NCBI RefSeq assembly: GCF_041153465.1
Contig: NZ_CP154858.1
Location: 1,860,001 to 1,924,000, forward strand
Reading direction: 5' to 3'
Source: Thermohahella caldifontis
GTDB lineage: Bacteria > Pseudomonadota > Gammaproteobacteria > Pseudomonadales > Oleiphilaceae
DNA: 64,000 nt
Part shown: in pieces, positions 25,494 to 35,004 of the stretch
Layout of the letters: each line of letters starts with the position of its first letter
Numbering within the stretch: the first letter of the stretch is position 1
Translations under genes and position numbers: made by a program
Notes under the pieces: generated by a model
Database searches by the model: none
Seen by the model: only the letters and a program-made list of their open reading frames with translations
Told to the model about the DNA's origin: nothing

Positions 25494-26104
25494 AACAAAC
25501 CTCCAAATACATCTTTTTTCTATTAGAGCTTTCTATCCGCCATGCAACGGACACTCGATCAGGATATAATCATGTTATTCCAAAAATCAGTTAGTCTTAT
25601 TTCCTCCCTTAGTTTTCGCCCTGACGGACATTTTGGGTGCAATAATTCTTTGAAAAGCCTCGCTATCGTGGAATTCACCATCACGGCGGGCTTTGTCAGT
25701 CGGTTGATGTTCTTCAACATACTATTATAGTACCGCCGCACTAGATCAGGCTTTGCTACCCCAGTAGCCCGTTTACCGTATCCAGGATCTCCTGCCGCAA
25801 ATTTTACTTTCCCATCTGATGCTAAAACCTCTGGATCGTCCATCCATCCTTAATAAGCCCCCATAGCTATGTCCCTTCAAAGCAGCGCCCAAGTTAGACT
25901 TCCTTCAGGTGGCCTAAGCGGAGGTGGCCTAAGCGGTTGGGTACATGTTTTTTAGAACGGTTGTACCATGTAGGTCTGGAGCATGTCAGATACTGGATAA
26001 GACTATCAATCCATCCATACTTGCTATATCAGCGGGCAACCACTGCACCAGGCGTGCCGCAACGTCAGCGGATCAATCTGACTATTAGCAACTTCATGAC
26101 AAAC
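25494..26104. other. 611-base gene-free stretch with degraded sequence
   Basis: No convincing gene is seen between the acetyltransferase and wbpP. A 94-codon minus-strand frame (25559-25843) resembles nothing I recognise. ATGCAACGGACACTC at 25541-25555 resembles the IS3 left terminal repeat (CAACAACGGACACTC), and CCCTGACGGACATTTTGGG at 25619-25637 resembles the hairpin near the IS. A 15-bp tandem repeat also lies here. The stretch probably marks decayed mobile DNA. Confidence 0.5.
25907..25936. repeat. 15-bp perfect tandem duplication
   Basis: AGGTGGCCTAAGCGG occurs twice with no spacer (25907-25921 and 25922-25936), within the gene-free stretch between the acetyltransferase and wbpP. Confidence 0.9.
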
Positions 26105-27124
26105 TCACACATTATCGAGATACCACTCCATTGCAAGTGCAATACCATCTCGGATTCGATAATTCGGAGTGTAACCGAGCTTTTTTGTCGCCTTATTGAT
26201 ATCAGCTAGGGAATGCCGAATATCGCCGGGACGAAAATCCCTGTAAACTGGTCTTCTATCATAATGCACGCCTCTCTTTGCGAGTGCCTGCTTGACCTCA
26301 TCAAAGAGCATATTCAGTGTTGTCCGCTCCCCAACAGCTACGTTGTATACTTCGTTTTTGTCATCATCGTCTGCTACAGCAGCTAAAATATTGGCCTGAA
26401 CTGCGTTATCCACATAACAGAAGTCCCGACTGGTTTCACCGTCTCCGTTGATAAACACATCCTCGCCCCGTATCATGGCTGCGGTCCATTTGGGTATTAC
26501 TGCTGCATACGAGCCATCCTGATCTTGTCTCTTGCCAAACACGTTGAAATAGCGCAGCCCAATAGTCTTGAAACCATAGGCTCTTGCAAACACGCTCGCA
26601 TAAAGCTCGTTAACGTATTTTGTTACGGCATAGGGCGACAGGGGATTACCAATATTTTTTTCCACTTTTGGCAGGGCCGGATGATCCCCATAGGTCGAAC
26701 TGGATGCTGCGTATGTAAAGCTCGAAACACACGCATCTCTGGCAGCAACCAGCATATTAAGAAATCCGCTTATATTAGTGTCATTGCTGGCTATTGGGTC
26801 ATTAATGGATCGGGGCACCGAGCCCAAGGCTGCTTGATGAAGGACATGGCGTACACCTTCACATGCCTGTCGGCAGTCATTCAGATCGCGAATATCTCCC
26901 TCAATGAAATGGAATCGCGCCCACTTAGTGGCGCCGACCAAGGATTTGACTTCATCTAAATTCCGCTGGTACCCGGTTGCGAAATTATCCAGGCCTACCA
27001 CCTCTTGATCCAGCTTAAGGAGAGTTTCGAGTAAGTTTGACCCAATGAAGCCCGCAACCCCAGTTATCAACCATTTAGTCGGCTTGCTGTGCAGCTCTTC
27101 ACACAGAAGCTCATAGCGATGCAT
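26105..27124 (-). CDS. wbpP: UDP-GlcNAc 4-epimerase (WbpP-like)
   Basis: This 339-residue extended short-chain dehydrogenase has the NAD site ITGVAGFIGSNLLE, LDNFATGYQRNLDEV, LHQAALGSVPRSI, the catalytic Ser in AASSSTYGDHPALPK, Tyr-Lys in SPYAVTKYVNELYA, and GLRYFNVFGKRQDQDGSYAAVIPKW. The FATGYQRNLDEV and SVPRSINDP stretches are typical of WbpP/TviC, group 3 epimerases preferring UDP-GlcNAc/GalNAc over UDP-Glc/Gal. It starts 18 bases downstream of the dehydrogenase gene. Together they supply UDP-GalNAcA or its gluco epimer, as in P. aeruginosa O6 and the Vi locus. Confidence 0.93.
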   Translation of the reverse strand: MHRYELLCEELHSKPTKWLITGVAGFIGSNLLETLLKLDQEVVGLDNFATGYQRNLDEVKSLVGATKWARFHFIEGDIRDLNDCRQACEGVRHVLHQAALGSVPRSINDPIASNDTNISGFLNMLVAARDACVSSFTYAASSSTYGDHPALPKVEKNIGNPLSPYAVTKYVNELYASVFARAYGFKTIGLRYFNVFGKRQDQDGSYAAVIPKWTAAMIRGEDVFINGDGETSRDFCYVDNAVQANILAAVADDDDKNEVYNVAVGERTTLNMLFDEVKQALAKRGVHYDRRPVYRDFRPGDIRHSLADINKATKKLGYTPNYRIRDGIALAMEWYLDNV

Positions 27125-27142
27125 GTATCTCCTCCTTTAACC

Positions 27143-28417
27143 TTAAAGCCTCAAATCTGACGCTGCTTCAGGCAGAAGATACTTCAGGTCATACAATACG
27201 TGATTTGCTTTTCCCAACGCCCGAATCTTTTGCACTCCCATTTCACGGAACACATCGTGACCTACAGCCAAGATGATGCCGTCGTAAAAACTTTCGGCTG
27301 GTTCTTTGATTGGTTCAATTCCATACTCACTAATTGCCTCTACTGGGGAAACCCACGGATCATAGATATCCACCTGTGCACCGTAGTCTTCTAATTCGTG
27401 CACAATATCCACGACTTTAGTGTTTCTCAAGTCTGGGCAATTTTCTTTGAAGGCCAGTCCCAGTACCAAGATGCGCGAGCCCTCTACCTGTATCCGACTC
27501 TTGATAAGCGCCTTGACCAACTGAGCCGCTACGTATTGGCCCATGCTATCATTAATTCTACGGCCAGCGAGAATCATCTCCGGATGGTAGCCGATGGACT
27601 GAGCCTTATGCGTGAGATAATAAGGATCTACTCCGATGCAGTGTCCACCTACAAGACCAGGCCGGAATGGGAGAAAATTCCACTTGGTTCCAGCTGCTTT
27701 AAGCACCGCTTCGGTATCAATTCCCATTTTATTAAAAATCATCGCAAGTTCATTGACCAAGGCAATATTGATATCACGCTGTGTATTCTCAATCACCTTC
27801 GCAGCCTCGGCGATCTTGATACTTGCAGCCTTGTACGTTCCGACTGTGATGATTTCGTTGTAGAGTGCATCAACCAGGTCAGCCACCTCCGGTGTTGATC
27901 CTGATGTCACCTTTCTTATATTGGTCAAGCGGTGCGCCTTATCACCCGGATTGATGCGCTCAGGGCTGTAACCCGCGAAAAAGTCCTGGTTAAATACAAG
28001 CCCTGAGACACGTTCCAGAACAGGTACACAGTTTTCTTCCGTCGCGCCCGGATACACTGTAGACTCGTAAATAACGATATCGCCCTTCTTGAGGTATCGG
28101 CCAATAGTTTCACTAGCATTAATCAAGGGTGACAGATCCGGTTGCTTGTATTTGTCTATAGGCGTCGGCACTGTTACGATAAAAACATTGCACCCCTCGA
28201 GAGACGCCGGATCAGAGCTGAAACGAAGTTGCCGTGCTGACTGAAGCTCGTGCGCTTCTACTTCCCGCGTGCTATCGCGTCCCGCCAGCAACTCTTCGAC
28301 CCGCCTCTGGTTGATATCGAAGCCGACGACCGGCCGTTTCTTGCCGAATTCGACTGCCAGCGGTAACCCCACATACCCTAAGCCAACAATAGCTAACTGT
28401 ATATCTTTAAGCTGCAT
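27143..28417 (-). CDS. tviB: UDP-N-acetylhexosamine 6-dehydrogenase (TviB/WbpO-like)
   Basis: This 424-residue nucleotide-sugar dehydrogenase oxidises C6 of UDP-GlcNAc or UDP-GalNAc to the uronic acid with two NAD+. It shows IVGLGYVGLPLAVEFGK (NAD site), the VPTPIDKYKQPDLSPL loop, YESTVYPGATEE, the central helix with KVIENTQRDINIALVNELA, the catalytic Cys in LVGGHCIGVDPYYL and the C-terminal VLGLAFKENCPDLRNTKV. YKQPDLSPL and the length identify the TviB/WbpO/VipA branch rather than Ugd. It is the first nucleotide-sugar gene in the array, after wzz. Confidence 0.94.
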   Translation of the reverse strand: MQLKDIQLAIVGLGYVGLPLAVEFGKKRPVVGFDINQRRVEELLAGRDSTREVEAHELQSARQLRFSSDPASLEGCNVFIVTVPTPIDKYKQPDLSPLINASETIGRYLKKGDIVIYESTVYPGATEENCVPVLERVSGLVFNQDFFAGYSPERINPGDKAHRLTNIRKVTSGSTPEVADLVDALYNEIITVGTYKAASIKIAEAAKVIENTQRDINIALVNELAMIFNKMGIDTEAVLKAAGTKWNFLPFRPGLVGGHCIGVDPYYLTHKAQSIGYHPEMILAGRRINDSMGQYVAAQLVKALIKSRIQVEGSRILVLGLAFKENCPDLRNTKVVDIVHELEDYGAQVDIYDPWVSPVEAISEYGIEPIKEPAESFYDGIILAVGHDVFREMGVQKIRALGKANHVLYDLKYLLPEAASDLRL

Positions 28418-28462
28418 ACTTTAACCCTATCCTTAATATTCAACCAAATACTACGAAAGTGC

Positions 28463-29422
28463 TTATCTGGACATGTACTGCCTGCCACTCCGCAAAAGCG
28501 ATATCATCACACCAACCATTCCACCAAATAGGACACCCAAGGCCAGTATCATTGCCCGCTTCGGCTTCACCTTCTCCTCCGGCACCACGGCCGGGTCCAG
28601 CGTCTTGAAGGCGTACTCATCCCGCACATTTGCCAGCATGATGACCTTGGTATTCTGTTCGATCAGGCTGTAGAACACTTTCTGCATGTCCGCCAGTTGG
28701 GTCTTGGCGAGTTCGGCCTTGAGGTAGTCGATCTGTTTCTGGGCATCGTCCACGTCTTTCTGGCGCAGGTAGGCGTTGAGGTCCTGAACCAGCCATTCTA
28801 CCCATTTTTGCGCCAGAATGGGGGAGACGTGTTCGATGGAAACGCTCACCAGGCCGGTTTGCTTGTCCTGGCTGACCTTGAGGATATCCTTGAAGGCCTT
28901 GTACAGTTCCCAGTCGCTGGGCTCGGGTGTCTGAGGTGGGTCCACGTCACGCACCCAGCGCTGGCCCGCTGCATCATAAACTTTCGGGTCAATAATCAGC
29001 TCTCCGCTTTCCCGGTTCCAGCCCTTTGCGGCCATGAGCGACACTTCCAGCTGGTGTTGCCGGATAAACCGAGTGAGGAAAACCCGGGATTTGAGGACTT
29101 CCATGGCAATGGCGGTGTTGTCCGCCTTGCCGGCGGGCAGTGAGACACCCGCCAGGCTGGCCAGCCCGCCGAACTGGGATGCCAGTGCGCTGAGTCCGCC
29201 GCCGCTTTGCTCGGAGGCGGGTGCCAGGACGGCCTTGCTCTGGTAGATATTGGGCTGGAGGACAGCCCAGCCTGCTGCGGCACCCCCAAACAGCACCATG
29301 CTCAGCAGGATCCACCACTTGCCGGCAACGATCCTGGCCCAGAGTTCACGGAGGTCGATTTCATCATCCGCCAGCATCTGAATCTGCTCACGGGGCTCAA
29401 ACGGTGCAGGTGCCTGACTCAT
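28463..29422 (-). CDS. Second Wzz-type chain-length determinant
   Basis: This 319-residue protein has DDEIDLRELWARIVAGKWW at the N-terminus, transmembrane helix 1 (about residues 36-54), a periplasmic domain with a Gly-rich QSGGGLSALASQFGGLASLAG stretch, a coiled coil near 215-250 and transmembrane helix 2 (about 285-307) after EEKVKPKRAMILALGVLFGGM. The polysaccharide co-polymerase layout is complete, with no cytoplasmic kinase domain. It lies 10 bases after the SLBB export gene. Pairing with a Wza-like protein suggests control of an exported or long-chain polymer. Confidence 0.9.
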   Translation of the reverse strand: MSQAPAPFEPREQIQMLADDEIDLRELWARIVAGKWWILLSMVLFGGAAAGWAVLQPNIYQSKAVLAPASEQSGGGLSALASQFGGLASLAGVSLPAGKADNTAIAMEVLKSRVFLTRFIRQHQLEVSLMAAKGWNRESGELIIDPKVYDAAGQRWVRDVDPPQTPEPSDWELYKAFKDILKVSQDKQTGLVSVSIEHVSPILAQKWVEWLVQDLNAYLRQKDVDDAQKQIDYLKAELAKTQLADMQKVFYSLIEQNTKVIMLANVRDEYAFKTLDPAVVPEEKVKPKRAMILALGVLFGGMVGVMISLLRSGRQYMSR

Positions 29423-29432
29423 GCTAACCTCC

Positions 29433-31892
29433 TTACAGGCTGTTGACGGCGGCGGCGCCCAGTGCGATCTGGTAGAAAATCTGCGAGACGCTGGTCCAGA
29501 GCTTCAGGGAGTCGATGCGCTCCACGTCCAGCGGCACGTAGATGGTGTCTCCGGGCTCCAGGGCCTTGCTCTCTCCGCGGAACCAGCCGCTGCCACCGGG
29601 CAGCCAAACCTGACCGTTGGCCTTGACCACATAGATGCGCTGATCATCGGCACGGTTGGTCACGCCGCCACTGAGGTTGAGATAATCCCGCACACTGAGC
29701 CCCTGGTCAAACAGGTGGCTGGTAGGATACTGCACTTCGCCCAGCACCGTGACCGAGTCGGGCTTGGGCGGAATGTAGAGTGTGTCCCCATCCTGCAGCC
29801 GTACATCCTTGCTTTCATCACCAGCCAGCAGTGCGGGCAGGTCGATGGTCATGCGGCCGACGGGCTTGCTGGTTTCGAGACTGCTCAGAAATCCCGTGAG
29901 CGCCTGCAGTTCTTCCACCTTGGCATTGCCTGCATTGGCCTGCTTGATCTGCAGGGATGCCAGATCCTGCTTGATGCGTGCGCGCGCTTCCTGCAAACGC
30001 TGTGCTTCCAGTTCACGCAGTTTGGCGCGGGAGAAGACAGCCCCCTTGGGGTAGGCCTGTGCCGTCAGCCCGCCTGCACGGCGAATCAGTTCACTGAGCG
30101 TAGAGCCACGCTGGACGGTGTACTCGCCGGGAAAGTTCACTTCACCCTTGACAGCAATGGTGACGCGGGCATAGAACTCGGGAATCTGCTTGATGTGAAT
30201 GCTGTCCAGGGGCTGCAGGGCCGTGGCCGACTGGGCCTCAGCCGTGCTGAGAGGTACGTTCACGATCTGTGTTTCCGCCTTGCCGTCGGCGTTGATCACG
30301 ATGCGCGTGATTTCGCTGTTGAGGGTGTAGGCGGCCTCCGTGAGCCCGCCCGCGGCGCGAATGGCACTGGCCAGATCCGAATGCTGCGTGAGCGGATACG
30401 TCCCCGGGAACCGGACCTGGCCACTAATGGTGTAAACCGCTGACAGTTCACCGGGGCGGTTTTGTGCCCGAAGACGCTTGAGCAGCGGCTCAAGCTGGGC
30501 GACCCGTGGTTGCGATATTGCACCTTCCGGGGTCTTGGCCTGCTCGGCAGACAGGATCAACACCCGATCCCTCGGCTGCAGCACCAGATCATGCGCTCCA
30601 CCGTTCTGGCTGATGGCGGCCACCGGATCAAAATCCAGCACCTGGATGTTGCCGGTCTCGGCGTTTTCCCGAACCACCAGGGCATAGTGGCGGTCAGCGG
30701 AGTCCTTCAGGTCAAAGCGAATACTGTGGATGAGGTCCGAAATGCGCAACCCCTTCTGCCACTCGACCGTCCGCGGCCGCAGGACTTCGCCTTCCAGGGC
30801 CACGCCGTTGGCCAGAACGCCTGCCTTGCCCGGGACGCTCACCACATCCCCATTACGGAGTGAGGCTGCCCCATCCGACTTCAGTGCCAGCGTCTGAATG
30901 AGTTGCCGGCCGCGGCTGTCCACGCGCGTCAGGGTGATCTGGCCGGGGTTGGCGTCGGGCGACAGCCCGCCGGCCAGTGTCAGGGCACTGCGCAGCGTGA
31001 GATCCCGTTCAGTCAGCTCGTAAATGGCCGGGCGCTTGACTGCGCCCTTGACGGTCACGGTCTGGCCTACGGTCGGCACGAAGATCACATCACCGGGCCG
31101 GAGACGCTGATCGGCACTGGTGTCGCCGTTGAGCAGAAAGCGATAGAAGTCGATTTCGGCAACGGTCTTGCCATCACGCTTGAGTGCCACGTGACGCAAC
31201 GAACCGGTACGGCGAACGCCGCCACTGAGCCAGAGGGCATGGCTGAGGGTGGTCAGACTGCTGACCTCATAACTGCCCGGTTTGCGTGCTTCGCCCAGCA
31301 CAAAAACCCGGAAACTGCGCAGCTTGCCCAGGGTGACGTCGGCTTCGACGCCGATCATCTTGTCCTGGATCAGTTTGCGGATCCGCGCCTGGGCCGCTTC
31401 CAGCTTCAGGCCCAGTACGGACACCCGGCCAAGCTTGGGCACGAGCACCTCTCCGGTGCGGTCCACCACCAGTTCCCAGCTCCCCGATTCCTTGCCCAGC
31501 AGGTTCACCCGCAACGTATCCCCGGGGCCCAGCACATAATCCAGCGGCACGGGAATATCGGTCACCGGCGCGAAGGTGGCGGGCTCGCCTTCGAACAGTT
31601 CATAGCCGAAGGGGCGGAGCTTGTCATTGGTATAGGCAACCTCTCTGGCAGGGCGCTTGACAACCTCGGGCGCTGGGGCAGCGTCAGCCGTTTCGCCACC
31701 GTTGCCCTGCAGCGCAGACAGATCCACACCCAGCTGTTTGGCCACCAGGGCCTGCTGGTCTACAGGCAGGGCCATGAGCTGCTGCAGCGCCGCCGGATCC
31801 ACGGCCCGTGCGGAGGGGCTGAGCAGCACGAGCACCATGAGCAGGTGCCACGCACGCATCAGGGGTTTCAGTAGAGTGAGAGGTTGCCGCAT
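29433..31892 (-). CDS. SLBB-domain polysaccharide export protein (outer-membrane auxiliary, Wza-related)
   Basis: This 819-residue secreted protein has a cleavable signal (about residues 1-30, ending SPSARA) with no lipobox Cys. A Poly_export domain follows (about 105-190, with VPLDYVLGPGDTLRVNLLGK), then at least five to six SLBB beta-grasp repeats, recognisable by recurring GxxxxPGxY patterns (GEARKPGSYEV, GAVKRPAIYEL, GQVRFPGTYPL, GEVNFPGEYTV, GEVQYPTSHLF). The long multi-SLBB form resembles the O-antigen-linked export proteins of marine gammaproteobacteria rather than short Wza. It probably forms or gates the outer-membrane exit channel. It lies between wzi and wzz. Confidence 0.9.
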   Translation of the reverse strand: MRQPLTLLKPLMRAWHLLMVLVLLSPSARAVDPAALQQLMALPVDQQALVAKQLGVDLSALQGNGGETADAAPAPEVVKRPAREVAYTNDKLRPFGYELFEGEPATFAPVTDIPVPLDYVLGPGDTLRVNLLGKESGSWELVVDRTGEVLVPKLGRVSVLGLKLEAAQARIRKLIQDKMIGVEADVTLGKLRSFRVFVLGEARKPGSYEVSSLTTLSHALWLSGGVRRTGSLRHVALKRDGKTVAEIDFYRFLLNGDTSADQRLRPGDVIFVPTVGQTVTVKGAVKRPAIYELTERDLTLRSALTLAGGLSPDANPGQITLTRVDSRGRQLIQTLALKSDGAASLRNGDVVSVPGKAGVLANGVALEGEVLRPRTVEWQKGLRISDLIHSIRFDLKDSADRHYALVVRENAETGNIQVLDFDPVAAISQNGGAHDLVLQPRDRVLILSAEQAKTPEGAISQPRVAQLEPLLKRLRAQNRPGELSAVYTISGQVRFPGTYPLTQHSDLASAIRAAGGLTEAAYTLNSEITRIVINADGKAETQIVNVPLSTAEAQSATALQPLDSIHIKQIPEFYARVTIAVKGEVNFPGEYTVQRGSTLSELIRRAGGLTAQAYPKGAVFSRAKLRELEAQRLQEARARIKQDLASLQIKQANAGNAKVEELQALTGFLSSLETSKPVGRMTIDLPALLAGDESKDVRLQDGDTLYIPPKPDSVTVLGEVQYPTSHLFDQGLSVRDYLNLSGGVTNRADDQRIYVVKANGQVWLPGGSGWFRGESKALEPGDTIYVPLDVERIDSLKLWTSVSQIFYQIALGAAAVNSL

Positions 31893-31937
31893 CGCTATGT
31901 GCCTTTCCTTCTTGCTGCGTTATTCAGTTTGCCCGGT

Positions 31938-33378
31938 TCACCAGCGCCAGGTGCCGGACAGGCTCAGGGTATGTCGTCGGTAATCGTAATCCGCCTGGCG
32001 CACGGGGTGGCTCAGCATGTCCCAGCTCAGCCGGTAATTCAACCGCTGCCACCAGGCATCATAAAACAGGCCGCCCAGCCAACCACGACTGGCGGTATAT
32101 TCCCCCCGGCGCGCTGGCGCGGAGGGTGCCGTCTTCGTTCAGCCTGTAACGCTGCAGGCGCACCCCCCAGAGGGTGCTGTCCTGCTGCCACAGGTACAGG
32201 CGCAGCGCCACGCTCCGGGCGTCGTTGTCCAACACTGACCCCAGGGCACGGGCCCGGTAGCGCAGGCCACTGGTGTAGATACTGTGGTTGTAGGTGATGT
32301 TGTACAGGATGCCACTGGGCCCGCCCTGTGTCCGGGTATCCGCCCAGCTCAATACCGCTTGCAGCAGGCCCAGCTCCGTGTCCAGCCCCTTGGACAGTTC
32401 GGCCAGACGCACCACATGTGACGGCAGGCCATTGGCTTCATCCTCACCCTGGACCTGCAGGGTCAGACGGGTCTGCCCGGGGCCGCTCAGCGTCAGGTCC
32501 AGGCCACCCACCTGATTGCCGGGCTCATTGTTGCGGTCGATCCCGTCGCTGCCCACGTTGTCCCGGCCCAGCGCCAGATCCACCAGGCTGGACATCGTTT
32601 GCGGCCGTCCCTCGCCCCCCCACTGAGCAATCCGGTAGAGACCTGCCTCAAACCATGGCAGCGGTTTGAAGGTGAAGCGGGCGCCCAGCACCTTCGTATG
32701 CGAGACGGCTCGCCCATCTTCCAGTTGCCCCACGAACAGGATCACGTGCCAGGGCCCCAGAAAACGCCAGATTCCCGCCGATGGTATGCTGCGATAGCGC
32801 TCGACCCACGCTGCCGGAAAATCGGAACCGTTTTCCGACAGCCCCAACGGCGTGGTCCAGCTTGCCCCCCAGTGGCGGGGCACCCAACCGGCACCGACCA
32901 TCCAGTTGCCGTCCAGCCAGGAGAGCTGGGTATCCCGGACAGACCAACGGGTATCGTCCAGCAGGCTGGCACGTTCATGGCTGAGGCTGAGGGTCAGGGA
33001 CCAATTGCCGGACAGGGCATCTGCCCGCGCCACGGCGCTGTTTTCGGGCTGCTCCTGCCAGGCCGCATCGGAGAGCGGCGCGCGGCCATTGGCAAGGCGG
33101 AATCCGGATTCGGAAGTGGCCGGTTGACGACGCACACGATCCAGCTCATATCCGAGGTAGGCCTGCTCCAGACCACGGGCAGCCGTCGGCGCCTGCGCCA
33201 GTGCGTCCTCCACCCGTCCCCAGGAGAGGGGCCAGACGGAGTGCAATCGGGTCTCGCCCGGCAACGCGTCCCAGGCGAGGCGTGCACGCACGTCATCCAG
33301 CGGCACCCAGGGCGCGGCGAGACTGCCGGCACTGAGGCTTACAAGCCAGATCACCACACCAATACCGCGTGAACCCAT
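31938..33378 (-). CDS. wzi: Capsule assembly protein Wzi family, frameshifted near the 3' end
   Basis: The main frame (32059-33378, 439 residues) has a signal peptide (SLSAGSLAAPW) and the beta-barrel pattern of Wzi outer-membrane lectins, with alternating aromatic strands and WMVGAGWVPRHWGASW. It ends abruptly after YRQSWLAG. In another frame the minus strand continues GGLFYDAWWQRLNYRLSWDMLSH and closes at 31938 with SLSGTWRW, the standard Wzi C-terminus. Removing one base around 32074-32076 (a G-run on the coding strand) joins the two exactly. Wzi anchors or organises polysaccharide at the cell surface. It is probably the first gene of the array. Confidence 0.85.
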
Positions 33379-33445
33379 CAGCTCCCTCTGATCCCGAGGT
33401 GAATCGACCCCGTATTTGACACGAATTGTAACTGTTCGTAAAGCA

Positions 33446-33461
33446 CCCTGCTAACGCAGGG
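33446..33461 (-). terminator. Short hairpin downstream of thiI, possible terminator
   Basis: CCCTGC-TAAC-GCAGGG forms a 6-bp stem with a 4-base loop, 20 bases after the thiI stop on the minus strand. It is followed by only a weak T-run (TGCTTT). It separates thiI from the polysaccharide array. Confidence 0.45.
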
Positions 33462-33481
33462 CGCACAATATACCCTTTGGC

Positions 33482-34936
33482 CTATGCCAGGCGCAACACC
33501 TTCACCCGCTCCAGTCCCTTTGCCTCGCGCAGGTGGGCGGCGTGCAGGCGACTCATGACCCCCTTGTCACAGTAGAGCAGGTACGTCTGATCCGGACCCA
33601 GCTCGCTCACGCGGTTTTCCAGTTCATAGAACGGGATGGACAGCACCTTGTTGTGATTGAGGGTGAGCGGGTGCTTTTCCTGCTCGTTGGGGTGACGGAT
33701 GTCGATCACCACATCCCCCGGTTGCGGCAGGCGCACTTCTTCCACCATGCCGGCGTGCTGGGTCGTGGCCATGACTTCGTCCAGGTTTTCGATCACGGCA
33801 TTTTCAACGGCGGCATCCAGCACACTGAAATCGAAATTGGCCTCGGTGGCTTCCAGCCGGTCCATCCGGGCACGGGTGGTGGGCCGGTCGGAGATCACGC
33901 CACAGTATTCCGGCATGTTCTTGGCGAACTCGCCGGTGCCGATGCGGTCGGCGATATTGATGATGTCCTGCTTGTCCATGGTGGCCAGTGGCCGCAGCAC
34001 GAGCATGCTGGTCACGGCATCGATGGCGCTCAGGTTGGTGAGGGTCTGGCTGGAGACCTGGGCCACGGATTCTCCCGTCACCAGCGCCCGGGCCTTGAGT
34101 CGCTGGGCAATGCGCTCGGCCGCCCGGTACATCATGCGCTTGAGCACCACACCCATGTAGCTGTGGTGAATGTTTTTGAGAATCTCGGCCACCACCCCCT
34201 CGAAGGGCACGGCAACAAACTTGACCCGGTGCGAGGCGCCGTAACGTTCCCACAGGTAGTGGGAGACCTGCTTGACCCCCACCTCGTGGGCGGTGCCGCC
34301 GAGGTTGAAGAAGCAGAAGTGGGTTTTCATGCCGCGGCGCATGGTGAGGTAGCTGGCCACACCGGAGTCGAAGCCCCCGGAAATGAGGGACAGCACCGGC
34401 TCCTGGGTGCCCAGCGGATAGCCGCCCAGCCCTTCCAGGCGGCCATCAATGAGATACAGCCGGTTGTCGCGGATTTCCAGCTTGATGGTGACTTCCGGAT
34501 TGTGGAGATCCACTCCGGCGGTTTCACAGTGCTGGTTCAGGCCACCGCCCACATAGCGTTCGGCATCATGGGATGTGAACGGGTGCTTGCCGGTACGCTT
34601 GACGCGCACGACAAAGCGCTTGCCACGCAGGCTTTCGCCATAAGCCGCGCGAGTATGCTCGTAGATCTCGTGAAGGTTGGTAAACTCGACTTCCCGCACC
34701 ATGAGCGCATTGGCAATGCCCGGCGTGCGGGTGAGCACATCGGCGGCGGCGGCCTCCACCGCAGGCTCGGCAGGCGTGATGACTTCGAGGTGATCCCAGC
34801 CGGCATTGACACGGATCCGGTCGTCCACCGCCCTCATGAGGCGGCGCAGGTTGTCGCGCAGCTGCTTGCTTTGCTGCTGGCGAACCGGTTTGCTCTTGAT
34901 GGTGATTTCGGGAAACAACTTGACGAGGAACTTCAT
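33482..34936 (-). CDS. thiI: tRNA 4-thiouridine synthetase / thiamine sulfurtransferase ThiI
   Basis: This 484-residue protein has a THUMP RNA-binding domain (about residues 60-165), a PP-loop ATP site SGGFDSGVAS (about 185-195), the Cys motif LPEYCGVISDRPT corresponding to E. coli Cys344, and a C-terminal rhodanese domain with the persulfide Cys in LLYCDKGVMSRLHA. It thiolates U8 of tRNA and donates sulfur for the thiazole of thiamine. The rhodanese domain marks it as the gammaproteobacterial long form. The start at MKFLVKLFPE matches the family; an in-frame ATG 11 codons upstream is not needed. It is divergent from ppnN. Confidence 0.96.
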   Translation of the reverse strand: MKFLVKLFPEITIKSKPVRQQQSKQLRDNLRRLMRAVDDRIRVNAGWDHLEVITPAEPAVEAAAADVLTRTPGIANALMVREVEFTNLHEIYEHTRAAYGESLRGKRFVVRVKRTGKHPFTSHDAERYVGGGLNQHCETAGVDLHNPEVTIKLEIRDNRLYLIDGRLEGLGGYPLGTQEPVLSLISGGFDSGVASYLTMRRGMKTHFCFFNLGGTAHEVGVKQVSHYLWERYGASHRVKFVAVPFEGVVAEILKNIHHSYMGVVLKRMMYRAAERIAQRLKARALVTGESVAQVSSQTLTNLSAIDAVTSMLVLRPLATMDKQDIINIADRIGTGEFAKNMPEYCGVISDRPTTRARMDRLEATEANFDFSVLDAAVENAVIENLDEVMATTQHAGMVEEVRLPQPGDVVIDIRHPNEQEKHPLTLNHNKVLSIPFYELENRVSELGPDQTYLLYCDKGVMSRLHAAHLREAKGLERVKVLRLA

Positions 34937-35004
34937 GGGCGGCGTGCCAACGTGCATTCTGCTGAACAAGCGGGCTATTATAGCGCTTTTACAGGAGGGG
35001 ATGT

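Noticed and set aside
25559..25843. A 94-codon minus-strand frame as a gene
   Set aside because: No recognisable domain, no good ribosome-binding site, and it lies in a repeat-rich scar region. Treated as part of the gene-free stretch.
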